Positions 45,242 to 53,068 of a stretch of DNA of 64,000 nt are shown one piece after another (the stretch's first letter is position 1; each line of letters starts with the position of its first letter). Source of the stretch: Lamprobacter modestohalophilus (GTDB lineage Bacteria > Pseudomonadota > Gammaproteobacteria > Chromatiales > Chromatiaceae); assembly GCF_016583905.1 (NCBI RefSeq), contig NZ_NRRY01000001.1:1-64000 (forward strand). Reading direction: 5' to 3'. Under the pieces are notes generated by a model. It was not told the DNA's origin, made no database searches, and worked only from the letters and a program-made list of their open reading frames with translations. The position numbers and the translations under genes were made by a program.

Positions 45242-47215
45242 ATGTCGAAAAAGACACCTAAAAACAAACCGAAGCGCGCTAGTCAGCGCAAGACAAGTTC
45301 GCGTCAGCAGCCCGAGCCCGCGCAACTGCGCGCCATTGAGCGGCTGCTGGAGGCTAAAGACTTTACCAAGGCCATTGAGCGCGCCAAACAGCTGGTGCAG
45401 CGTTTTCCCGATCATAGTGGCGCCTGGGCGCTGCTCGTCGAAGCCTTGCGCGATGGGCAGGGCGCACAGTTCGCCGCCGTTGCCGCATCTGACTGGGCCG
45501 AGCGGCGTCCTCAGAGTCTGGTCGCGCAGGAGCACTTGCTCGCCCATGCCATGGAGGGTGGGTACTTGCTGCTTGCCGACCGGGTTGCCGAACAGGTCCG
45601 CGCCTTGGGTGGCGGCCAGGGACTCACTCATTTCCCGCTCTCTGATGAGATCAAGACCACCCTCTACACCGCGATCGATGGCACGCGTGTCGATGGCGAG
45701 GTGATGGTCCAATTCGATCGTGCACGGCTGTACATGAACGGCTTTGCCTTCAGCAAGGCGTTGCGGTATCTGGAAGGCTTGGATCTGACCAGCGCTCGCA
45801 ATAATCAGATCACCTGCTTGTTTCATCTCGAGCGCATCGATGAGGCACTCGCCCTGGCCTTAGAGAGCTGGCGTCGGGATGACGAGAATCTGTACGCCCT
45901 CGGCTGGATCGCAAGCCTGCGGCTTTATCAAGGCGATGTCGACGGTGCCAGCGGTCTCTGTACCCGCTTGGCGATGATGACGGCACGACGGGTCGACGAG
46001 GCGCTGCCGCAGTTGATCGCGCTGCTGCTGCTGGATCAGCCCGAGGCCGCCTGGGCGGCCTATCAGCGTGCGGTCGAAGCCCCCTGGTGGGAGGGGATTC
46101 AAGAACTGACGACGACCATCATGACCCATCTGGGCGCTTGCGCGGCAGCCCGTTGCGGTGAGCTCAAACAGGCGCGACGGCTGTGGCGGGAGATCGAACA
46201 GGCATCGCCGAGTTTTAGGCTGGCGGCGCCGAACCTTTTGGCCGCCACCGATGCCGAGAGCCTGCTGCCTGCTGCGCTCGAGATGCACAATGCGCTACCG
46301 GTTGGCCGTCTCAACGCGCTGCGCGCGCAGGCGCAGGCGGGTCAGTCCAAGCAGGCTGAACAAAACCTGTGGGGTATCAGCGCCTCCAATGCCTACCTGC
46401 GGGCGCTGGCGATCAATGGGGATGAGTCACTGCGCCAAGTCGTCAGCCTGTTGCTGATGCATCGACTGCAGCAGCACGACAAGGCGGCCGCTGAGGTGCT
46501 GCGTGAGCTGGTGCGTTTGCCGATCGGGACGCAAAACGAGCGCTTCAGCGTGCTCAAGGCGCTGCGCGATGCCGGCCAGGTCGGCGAGGATGAATTGGTC
46601 GAGTTCTGGGACGGTGATACGCTGAGGGCGCTCAAGCTCTTCGAGATGGAGGTGCATCGCGAGCCGACCGACAGCGGCTTGCCGGACGCGCTCGACGACC
46701 TACTCGATGAGGCGCATGAAGACTATAACGCGTATCAATTTGAGGCCTGTGAGTCCAAGCTGCAGTCGATTCTGGCGTCGTTTCCCAATCATCCACAGAC
46801 GTTGCTGATGCTCGCCTCGATCCGCCACATCGCGCGTCGGCGCGCCGAGGCTGAACAGTTGTTGCGGCAGATTATTGAGGCCAATCCGGATTATCTGTTA
46901 GCCCGCTGCAATCTGGCGCGTGCGTTGATCATGCGGGGCGATCTCGAAGCCGCCAGTGACCTGCTGGAGGGACAGCGCAAGCAGCATCGTATCCATATCC
47001 TGGATCTGATCCAGCTTCATGGCACGCTGGCGATGCTCGAGAGCGCCCGCGGCGAGGACGAGGTGGCGGATTCACTGCTCAATCTGATCGAATCCTTCAT
47101 CGAGGATGACCATGAGGCGGACCGACTCGAGGAGGTTCGGCGATTGGTCAAGCGCATTAAAGCCAAGCGCGAGGGCTTTTTCGGGCGTGCGCTGCGTTCG
47201 CTGGCGCGGCGTTAG
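45242..47215 (+). CDS. Tetratricopeptide-repeat protein, copy 1
   Basis: The 657-residue soluble protein begins with a Lys/Arg-rich segment (MSKKTPKNKPKRASQRK), then helical repeats: LEAKDFTKAIERAKQLVQRFP near 36-56 and clear TPR pairs near the C-terminus (about 515-620: ACESKLQSILASFPNHPQTL, AEQLLRQIIEANPDYLLARC). The rest is helical without clear motif. It may scaffold protein-protein contacts. Its partner is unknown. It is divergent from the zinc-ribbon gene across 114 bp; a diverged copy lies at 57196-59166. Confidence 0.75.
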   Translation: MSKKTPKNKPKRASQRKTSSRQQPEPAQLRAIERLLEAKDFTKAIERAKQLVQRFPDHSGAWALLVEALRDGQGAQFAAVAASDWAERRPQSLVAQEHLLAHAMEGGYLLLADRVAEQVRALGGGQGLTHFPLSDEIKTTLYTAIDGTRVDGEVMVQFDRARLYMNGFAFSKALRYLEGLDLTSARNNQITCLFHLERIDEALALALESWRRDDENLYALGWIASLRLYQGDVDGASGLCTRLAMMTARRVDEALPQLIALLLLDQPEAAWAAYQRAVEAPWWEGIQELTTTIMTHLGACAAARCGELKQARRLWREIEQASPSFRLAAPNLLAATDAESLLPAALEMHNALPVGRLNALRAQAQAGQSKQAEQNLWGISASNAYLRALAINGDESLRQVVSLLLMHRLQQHDKAAAEVLRELVRLPIGTQNERFSVLKALRDAGQVGEDELVEFWDGDTLRALKLFEMEVHREPTDSGLPDALDDLLDEAHEDYNAYQFEACESKLQSILASFPNHPQTLLMLASIRHIARRRAEAEQLLRQIIEANPDYLLARCNLARALIMRGDLEAASDLLEGQRKQHRIHILDLIQLHGTLAMLESARGEDEVADSLLNLIESFIEDDHEADRLEEVRRLVKRIKAKREGFFGRALRSLARR

Positions 47216-47258
47216 TCATCAAGGAGGTCGTTAGAGAAGTCGTTGATGAGATTGGTTC

Positions 47259-47528
47259 TGCCAGCACCTGCGCGCCGTGCTGCTGACTTTGCTCACCACC
47301 ATCGCCGGTCTCACACCCCTGCTGTTCGAGACCTCCTATCAGGCGCAGTTCTTGATCCCGATGGCGACCTCGCTCGCGTTTGGCCTCGGCTTCGCAACCT
47401 TACTGGTCCTGCTGGTGATTCCGTCCCTGTTGTCGATGCACGAGAGCGCGCATGGGCGGCTGCAAGGTAGGTTTGGCGGTTCGGCAAGCTTGCCGACGCC
47501 GCCTTCGGCGCCGGCTGAATCGGGTTAG
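47259..47528 (+). pseudogene. 3' fragment of RND efflux permease
   Basis: The sequence matches the last 90 codons of the RND permease at 41536-41805. It reads [20 protein letters not shown] to [15 protein letters not shown], with a different tail ([20 protein letters not shown]). There is no start and no N-terminal part. It begins exactly where the duplicated block copy 1 ends. It is the relic of a second RND permease, or a target duplication left by whatever brought in the 41.8-47.3 kb segment. Divergence of about one base in ten suggests it is not recent. Confidence 0.85.
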
Positions 47529-47567
47529 AATCCTGGGTTGATTCAGCGCGGATGTTAGGAGTCTTGA

Positions 47568-49373
47568 GTGAGCTTGGCTCGATTTGATCAGTTCTATCAT
47601 TGGGCTCAGCCTCGCCCTCCGTTGTGCTTCGCCGCCCTGGGGCTGCTCTTTGCGCTCTTTTTGTGGTTGCCGCTAGCGGGGCAGCCACTGCTCGCCGAGG
47701 AGTTCGGTGATCGGCTGCCGACTGCGATCGCGCCCGCGATCAACCCGCTGCGCCCACCCGATACCTCCAGCCCAAGGGCGACCATTACCAGCCTGATCCT
47801 GAATCTGGACCGCGTCTATCTGATCGGCAAGGACCCCGAGCAGCCGGGCCGAGAGACCATTCAGCCATTGCGCCGCGCGGTGCGGACCTTGGACCTCAGC
47901 GAGGTACCGCGGGCCTTTACGGAGGGTGTCGGGGTCGAGGTTGCGCTCTTGCTGAAAGAGGTCATCGACCGCGTTGGTCTGCCGCCCTATGCCAGTATTC
48001 CGGATGCCGAGCAGGTCGAGCGCGAGGACTTGACCCAATGGCGGATACCCAATACCGAGATACTGCTGCAACAGGTCCAAGAAGGGCCACGCGCGGGGGC
48101 CTGGCTGTTCAGCGTTGATACCGTCGACCGGGCTGAGGACTTCTTTGCCAGTGTTGAGGATCTGCCTTACCTGCAGCAGGGTTCGACGCCGGGGATCTAT
48201 CGCGCCTATACGCTGACGCCTGGCACCGGGATCGATTTCACCTGGGCCGACAATCAAGCACTGCCGCCTTGGCTCGCTGGAGAATGGCTTGGGCAGGCGG
48301 TCTGGCAGTGGCTCGCTGCTGCGGTTGCTGTCATCGGTGCGATTGCCATCGCGCTATTGGTCTATCGACTCGCGCGTCGCGCCGAGCGCCGTGCCAAGGC
48401 CAAGCTCGGTCGAGAGACCCGCTGGCGCACGATGGCGGCATTGGTGCTCGCGCTGTTGCTGGCTGTTGGCGTCCACGCGCTGATTGGCTGGCAGATCAAT
48501 TTTACGGGGTCGATGCTACAAAGCATCGCGCGGGTCTTCGTCGTCATCGAGTATTCGCTGCTGGCTTGGCTGGTCGCGGTTGTCTTCAGCCGTATCCCAG
48601 AGGTCATCATTCGCTCGCGTCGCCTGCGGTCGCGCGGTATCGATAGTCAGCTGCTGCGTCTTGGCTTCAAGCTCCTGATCGTCATCGCCATCGCCGCGAT
48701 GGTGATCGATGCCGCCGACCGGATCGGTCTACCCGCCTATTCGGTGCTGACCGGTCTTGGCGTTGGCAGCTTGGCAATCGCGCTTGCCGCCCGCGAGACC
48801 TTGGCCAATCTGCTCGGCTCGATCGCGATCATGCTCGATCGGCCATTCGCAATCGGCGACTGGATCAAGCTCAACGGCGTCGAAGGCACGGTCGAGGACA
48901 TCGGCTTCCGCAGCACCCGCATCCGCACCTTCTATGATTCGGAGCTCTCGGTGCCCAATTCATCCACCATGACGGCGACCATCGACAACATGGGGCGGCG
49001 CACCTATCGGCGCGTCTACACCAGGCTGGCGATCCGCTACGACACGCCGCCAGAGCGTGTCGAGGCCTTCGTTGAGGGCATCAAGGCCGTGATCATGGCA
49101 ACGCCCAGCACGCGCAAGGATTATTTCCACGTTGTGCTCAATGATTTCGCGCCGAGCAGCCTCGACATCATGCTCTACTTCTTCCTGCAGGTTCCGGACT
49201 GGTCGGCCGAATTGATCGAGCGCCAACGTGTGCTGCTCGAGATCGTCCGCCTCGCCGAACGGCTCGAGGTCAAGTTTGCCTTCCCGACCCAGACTGTCGA
49301 GATCGAGCGTTTGCCGGAGCTGTCACATCCTCACTCTAGCTCGTCTGCAGAATGGCCGAGAACGAATGGCTGA
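47568..49373 (+). CDS. MscS-family mechanosensitive channel
   Basis: The 601-residue protein has a signal-like N-terminal span, a periplasmic domain (about 40-235), then four or five spans. The MscS pore helix and beta domain follow (GLGVGSLAIALAARETLANLLGSIAI, FAIGDWIKLNGVEGTVEDIGFRSTRIR, split here by order). It opens under membrane tension and protects against osmotic downshock. It starts at GTG 47568 with AGGAG upstream. It is flanked by gene fragments on both sides within the accessory region. Confidence 0.9.
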   Translation: MSLARFDQFYHWAQPRPPLCFAALGLLFALFLWLPLAGQPLLAEEFGDRLPTAIAPAINPLRPPDTSSPRATITSLILNLDRVYLIGKDPEQPGRETIQPLRRAVRTLDLSEVPRAFTEGVGVEVALLLKEVIDRVGLPPYASIPDAEQVEREDLTQWRIPNTEILLQQVQEGPRAGAWLFSVDTVDRAEDFFASVEDLPYLQQGSTPGIYRAYTLTPGTGIDFTWADNQALPPWLAGEWLGQAVWQWLAAAVAVIGAIAIALLVYRLARRAERRAKAKLGRETRWRTMAALVLALLLAVGVHALIGWQINFTGSMLQSIARVFVVIEYSLLAWLVAVVFSRIPEVIIRSRRLRSRGIDSQLLRLGFKLLIVIAIAAMVIDAADRIGLPAYSVLTGLGVGSLAIALAARETLANLLGSIAIMLDRPFAIGDWIKLNGVEGTVEDIGFRSTRIRTFYDSELSVPNSSTMTATIDNMGRRTYRRVYTRLAIRYDTPPERVEAFVEGIKAVIMATPSTRKDYFHVVLNDFAPSSLDIMLYFFLQVPDWSAELIERQRVLLEIVRLAERLEVKFAFPTQTVEIERLPELSHPHSSSSAEWPRTNG

Positions 49374-49440
49374 GCTGCATTGGTACGAGGCGCATGGTAT
49401 TGGTAGACGAGAGATGAAACGCAAAGGCTACATAGAATGA
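49366..49440 (+). pseudogene. 24-codon remnant ending in WYEAHGIGRREMK-type sequence
   Basis: The short frame MAELHWYEAHGIGRREMKRK-GYIE overlaps the MscS stop at its start and the next ATG at its end (ATGA). The sequence resembles the C-terminal end of DUF6883-type small proteins, as I recall them, without the N-terminal body. It is probably what is left of the natural upstream partner of the next gene. Confidence in the family is low. Confidence 0.35.
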
Positions 49441-49679
49441 CCATGACCCAAGATCCTAACACTCTGGCAGCTTACGTCGTTTGCTTGGACAACGCTGACT
49501 ATCCTGCCTCCCTCGAACGTCACAAGATCTACAAAGTCCTTCCCGATGAAGAAGCGGCGGCAGATGGTGACATACGAGTGATTGATGAGAGCGGCAAAGA
49601 TTACCTTTATTCCGCAACGCGCTTTGTTCCGATTCAGGTTCCGTTGGTGGTCAAGCATTCTCTTGATGAGGCTGCTTGA
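49437..49679 (+). CDS. Small conserved hypothetical protein
   Basis: The 80-residue protein reads YVVCLDNADYPASLERHKIY, then VLPDEEAAADGDIRVIDESG and KDYLYSATRFVPI. This looks like a compact beta-rich (SH3-like) fold and resembles small conserved proteins widespread in bacteria, function unknown. Its start overlaps the stop of the 24-codon remnant. The gap 49680-49858 before the methylase contains no gene. Confidence 0.65.
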   Translation: MTMTQDPNTLAAYVVCLDNADYPASLERHKIYKVLPDEEAAADGDIRVIDESGKDYLYSATRFVPIQVPLVVKHSLDEAA

Positions 49680-49858
49680 TTCAAGCTGACTTTGATGACT
49701 GGAGGCGACGGTCCGAACCACGGCTTCGCGCCTGAGGCTAAAGGGCAGCTCGTTGGCTTGAGTTAAACCAGATATGATGCAGGGATTGCAACGCTCGCAC
49801 AGCCGGCTGTACACATCGCTTGCAGCTTGCAAGAGAAGGATCAAACAAGGACCGCATC

Positions 49859-52800
49859 ATGTCGACATCGCTCCGCGACGCCATCCTCGCCGCTGTTCCG
49901 GCGGATGGCTCCAGTATCGGTAATCTGAAGCTGTTCCGCGCGATACAGGGCAGCGTCAACGCAACCGGGGAGCCGGTCACCCAAGAGGCGGTGCAGGCGA
50001 TCCGCGAAGCACTGGTTTCCGACGGCATCCTTGGTCGCGGGCGAGGTCGCGGCGGCTCGGTCTTTCGATGCGGCGCGGAGGCTTCGTCAACATCGGCAGC
50101 AGCGCCTGTGGATAGCGTCCCGGAGCTGGCAGCGTCCGCTGACGCCAAAGCTGACGTCGATGCCGATGCCAAAACCGGAGCCGATGCCGACGCTGATACT
50201 GGAACCGCTGCCAAAACCGGAACCGCCGTTGATGCGATTGCGCAGCAGAAGACGCCGAGCGCCAGCGCTCAACTCGCAGATCACGGCGCCTTCGGCACCT
50301 ACCGGCATCAGAAGCTGGCCAAGCAGCGCCCCGATGTCGGCATCCAGGATCAATTCAGCCAGCACCGCTCACCCAAGCGCTACCGTTACGACTCGAGTCT
50401 GGCACCGGAGCTGTGCTGGGACGAGAGCGCCGAGCGCGACCTGGCCGACTGGCTGCTGACGCTGATCACCGCTGCCGCCGAGCAGGGCGAGCAGCAGGTG
50501 TTTGCCGAGCCGCAACGCTGGTTGGGGAGCGGCGAGCTGTTTCGCTCCACCCGCGAATGCGCCGCTCGCCTCAAGAGCCTGACCCAGCCGTTCTTGAACT
50601 GGGCCGGCAAGGCCGAGCGCCACCAGATCAGCGTGCCGACGGTGCCGCTGTTCGTCCACGAGCGCCATTCCACCCGCGCCATCCTGGAGCGCCTGCAACG
50701 CTACAAGTCGGCTGGCCAAAATCTCGATCTGTTTGGTGATCCGCAGCTGGATCTGGCCGATAAGCTCGACGCCTACCAGCACCAAGGCCCCTGGACCAAC
50801 CGGCTGATCCTCGGCGACTCGCTGCAGGTGATGAACTCACTGCTGGAGTACGAGGGGCTCGGCGGTCAGGTGCAGATGATCTACATCGACCCGCCCTATG
50901 GGGTGAAATTCGGCTCCAATTTTCAGCCCTTCGTGCGCAAGCGCGACGTCAAGCACGGCCAGGATGCCGAGATGATCCGCGAGCCGGAGATGGTCAAGGC
51001 CTATCGTGATACCTGGGAGCTGGGCTTGCACTCCTACCTGAGCTATCTGCGCGATCGGCTGCTGCTGGCGCGGGAGCTGCTGACCGAGAGTGGTAGCGTC
51101 TTCGTGCAGATCTCGGATGAGAATCTTCATCATGTGCGGGAGGTGATGGATGAGGTTCTATTGGCAGATAATTTTGTTGCGTTGATAACATTTTCTAAAA
51201 CTTCAAGCGCCACATCAGATCTGTTACCATCAACTGCGGATTATCTGCTCTGGTATTGTAAGGACAAGAATAAGATTAAATATAATAGCTTATACAAGGC
51301 AAAGAAGTGGGGTGAGGCAGGAGATAGCGCATACAGTAAAGTTGAATTGCCAAATGGGCAGCGTAGGTCTCTAACAAAGGAAGAAAGATTAGATACCGAA
51401 TTGCTGCCAGCAAGCTCTCGAATTTACAGAATTGACAACCTAACTAGTCAAAGGCCTCCGGGCAGTTTCCCTGTTCTTTTTGATGGAAATGAATACCGCC
51501 CGAAGCGTGGTTACTGGAAGACTGGAAAGGCTGGTTTTAAGAACTTGGATAAGGCTAGACGGCTAGAATCAACCGGTACTGGTCTTTACTATGTTCGTTA
51601 TTTTTCTGATTTTCCAGTCTATACCTTAACAAACCGATGGGACGATACGGGAGTTGCAGGTTTTGCTGCTGACAAACTCTACGTAGTTCAAACCAATATC
51701 AAGGTCATCCAACGCTGCCTCTTGATGACCACCGACCCAGGCGATCTCGTCCTCGACCCAACCTGCGGCTCGGGCACCACCGCCTACGTCGCCGAGCACT
51801 GGGGCCGGCGTTGGATCACCTGCGATACCTCCCGCGTGCCGCTGGCGCTGGCTCGGCAACGGCTGCTGACGGCGACCTTTCCTTGGCATGAGCTGAAAGA
51901 ACCCACGCGCGGTCCCGCCGCCGGTTTCCGCTACGCGCGCAAGCAGAACAGGAAGGGCGAGGAGGTCGGTGGCCTGGTGCCACGCATCACGCTCAAGTCG
52001 ATCGCCAACGATGAGGAGCCGGAGACGGTCACCTTGGTCGATCGCCCGGAGCAGAACGCCAAGATTACCCGCGTCTGTGGTCCGTTCACGGTCGAGGCGA
52101 CGATCCAGGCTGCGGCGACCTTGGACAGCGAGCCCGCGCCGCTCGACCAGACCAAGGACCGCGAGGCGCGGCCGGCTGAGTACGAGAACCCGCGTGCCTA
52201 CATCGATCGCATGATCGAGGTGCTGCGGCGCGCGCATCGGCTGCGACTGCCCGGCAATCAGAGCCTGGACTTGGAGGGCGTGCGACCGGTCGCCGATGGC
52301 GAGCGCCTGCATGCCGAAGCCATCAGCGCGATCAACAGCGCCGAGTCGGATCAGCCCCAGCCCCAGCGTCAGACTCAACCTGAGCGTCAGCCCGAAACTC
52401 AGCTCAAGGCTCAACCCCAACGCATCGCCATCGTCTTCGGTCCCGAGAACGGCGCGATCGACTCGCAGTTCGTCTTTGATGCCGCGAGCGATGCCCATTT
52501 CCTGCGCTACGACCAACTCTATCTGTTCGGCTTCGCCATCGAGGCCAAGGCGCGCGAGCTGGTCTCGGATCAGCGCCGACTGCGCATCCCGGCGACCTAC
52601 ATCAATGTCACCCCCGATGTGGTGATGAGCGATCTGCTCAAGACCAGCCAGACCGATCAGCTGTTCTCGATCACCGGGCTGCCGGATGCGCGCCTGGAGA
52701 CGGCTGGCGCGACCGCCACCGGTGAGCCGCTCTATCGGCTGCGGATGCTGGGCCTGGATACCTTCCGCCCCGACACCCTGGAGACCGAGTCGGTGGCGGC

Positions 52801-53068
52801 TGAGCATTTGCCCTGCTGGATGTTGGATACCGACTACAACGGCCTGGTGTTCTGCGCCTCGCAGGTGTTCTTCCCGCGCACCGCGGCCTGGGACAATCTG
52901 CAAAAGTCGCTCAAGGCAGCGTTCGATGCCAGTGTCTGGGAGCATCTGGCAGGGGCCGAGTCCGAGCCCTTCACCTTGGGCGCACAGCGCTGTGTCGCGG
53001 TCAAGGTGATCGATGAGCGCGGCAACGAGCTGATGGCGGTGCGCCGCGCAGACGAGGCGCGGCACTGA
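49859..53068 (+). CDS. DNA methyltransferase of a restriction-modification system
   Basis: From ATG 49859 the protein has about 1069 residues. It has an N-terminal winged-helix region (about 1-70), an Ala/Asp/Thr repeat linker (about 85-130), the catalytic motif DPPY (Asp344 to Tyr347) followed later by the SAM motif DPTCGSGTT (from Asp633), the beta-class order of N6-adenine or N4-cytosine enzymes. The segment between, coded by 51160-51700, is AT-rich and is the expected target-recognition part. A long C-terminal half is specific to this group. It overlaps the restriction gene as TGATG. The start has AAGGA upstream. Confidence 0.9.
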   Translation: MSTSLRDAILAAVPADGSSIGNLKLFRAIQGSVNATGEPVTQEAVQAIREALVSDGILGRGRGRGGSVFRCGAEASSTSAAAPVDSVPELAASADAKADVDADAKTGADADADTGTAAKTGTAVDAIAQQKTPSASAQLADHGAFGTYRHQKLAKQRPDVGIQDQFSQHRSPKRYRYDSSLAPELCWDESAERDLADWLLTLITAAAEQGEQQVFAEPQRWLGSGELFRSTRECAARLKSLTQPFLNWAGKAERHQISVPTVPLFVHERHSTRAILERLQRYKSAGQNLDLFGDPQLDLADKLDAYQHQGPWTNRLILGDSLQVMNSLLEYEGLGGQVQMIYIDPPYGVKFGSNFQPFVRKRDVKHGQDAEMIREPEMVKAYRDTWELGLHSYLSYLRDRLLLARELLTESGSVFVQISDENLHHVREVMDEVLLADNFVALITFSKTSSATSDLLPSTADYLLWYCKDKNKIKYNSLYKAKKWGEAGDSAYSKVELPNGQRRSLTKEERLDTELLPASSRIYRIDNLTSQRPPGSFPVLFDGNEYRPKRGYWKTGKAGFKNLDKARRLESTGTGLYYVRYFSDFPVYTLTNRWDDTGVAGFAADKLYVVQTNIKVIQRCLLMTTDPGDLVLDPTCGSGTTAYVAEHWGRRWITCDTSRVPLALARQRLLTATFPWHELKEPTRGPAAGFRYARKQNRKGEEVGGLVPRITLKSIANDEEPETVTLVDRPEQNAKITRVCGPFTVEATIQAAATLDSEPAPLDQTKDREARPAEYENPRAYIDRMIEVLRRAHRLRLPGNQSLDLEGVRPVADGERLHAEAISAINSAESDQPQPQRQTQPERQPETQLKAQPQRIAIVFGPENGAIDSQFVFDAASDAHFLRYDQLYLFGFAIEAKARELVSDQRRLRIPATYINVTPDVVMSDLLKTSQTDQLFSITGLPDARLETAGATATGEPLYRLRMLGLDTFRPDTLETESVAAEHLPCWMLDTDYNGLVFCASQVFFPRTAAWDNLQKSLKAAFDASVWEHLAGAESEPFTLGAQRCVAVKVIDERGNELMAVRRADEARH
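51160..51700 (+). other. AT-rich target-recognition segment in the methylase
   Basis: Base composition changes abruptly from GC-rich to AT-rich near 51160 and back near 51700, while the reading frame stays open. The protein here (KTSSATSDLLPSTADYLLWY, RRSLTKEERLDTELLPASS and on) lies between the two catalytic motifs, where beta-class methylases hold the specificity region. The pattern fits replacement by recombination with a foreign allele. Confidence 0.75.

Larger units (their letters stand above)
43636..47255 (+). repeat. Duplicated block, copy 1 (wHTH-Fic-zinc ribbon-TPR)
   Basis: This segment and 56269-59206 are homologous in the same orientation, about 9 kb apart, and share gene order and intergenic sequence. 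Copy 1 has full-length Fic. Its right end stops at attgg (47255), where an RND permease fragment begins. Copy 2 lacks about 660 bp matching 43772-44430. Identity is uneven: nearly complete in the 3' half of Fic, lower in the TPR gene. Confidence 0.85.

Noticed and set aside
43636-47255. Composite transposon formed by the duplicated blocks
   Set aside because: No transposase, terminal inverted repeats or target duplications are visible at the block ends.
51626-53065. 479-codon minus-strand frame
   Set aside because: Antisense of the methylase C-terminal half; Arg/Leu/Gln-rich with no motif, typical shadow in GC-rich DNA.
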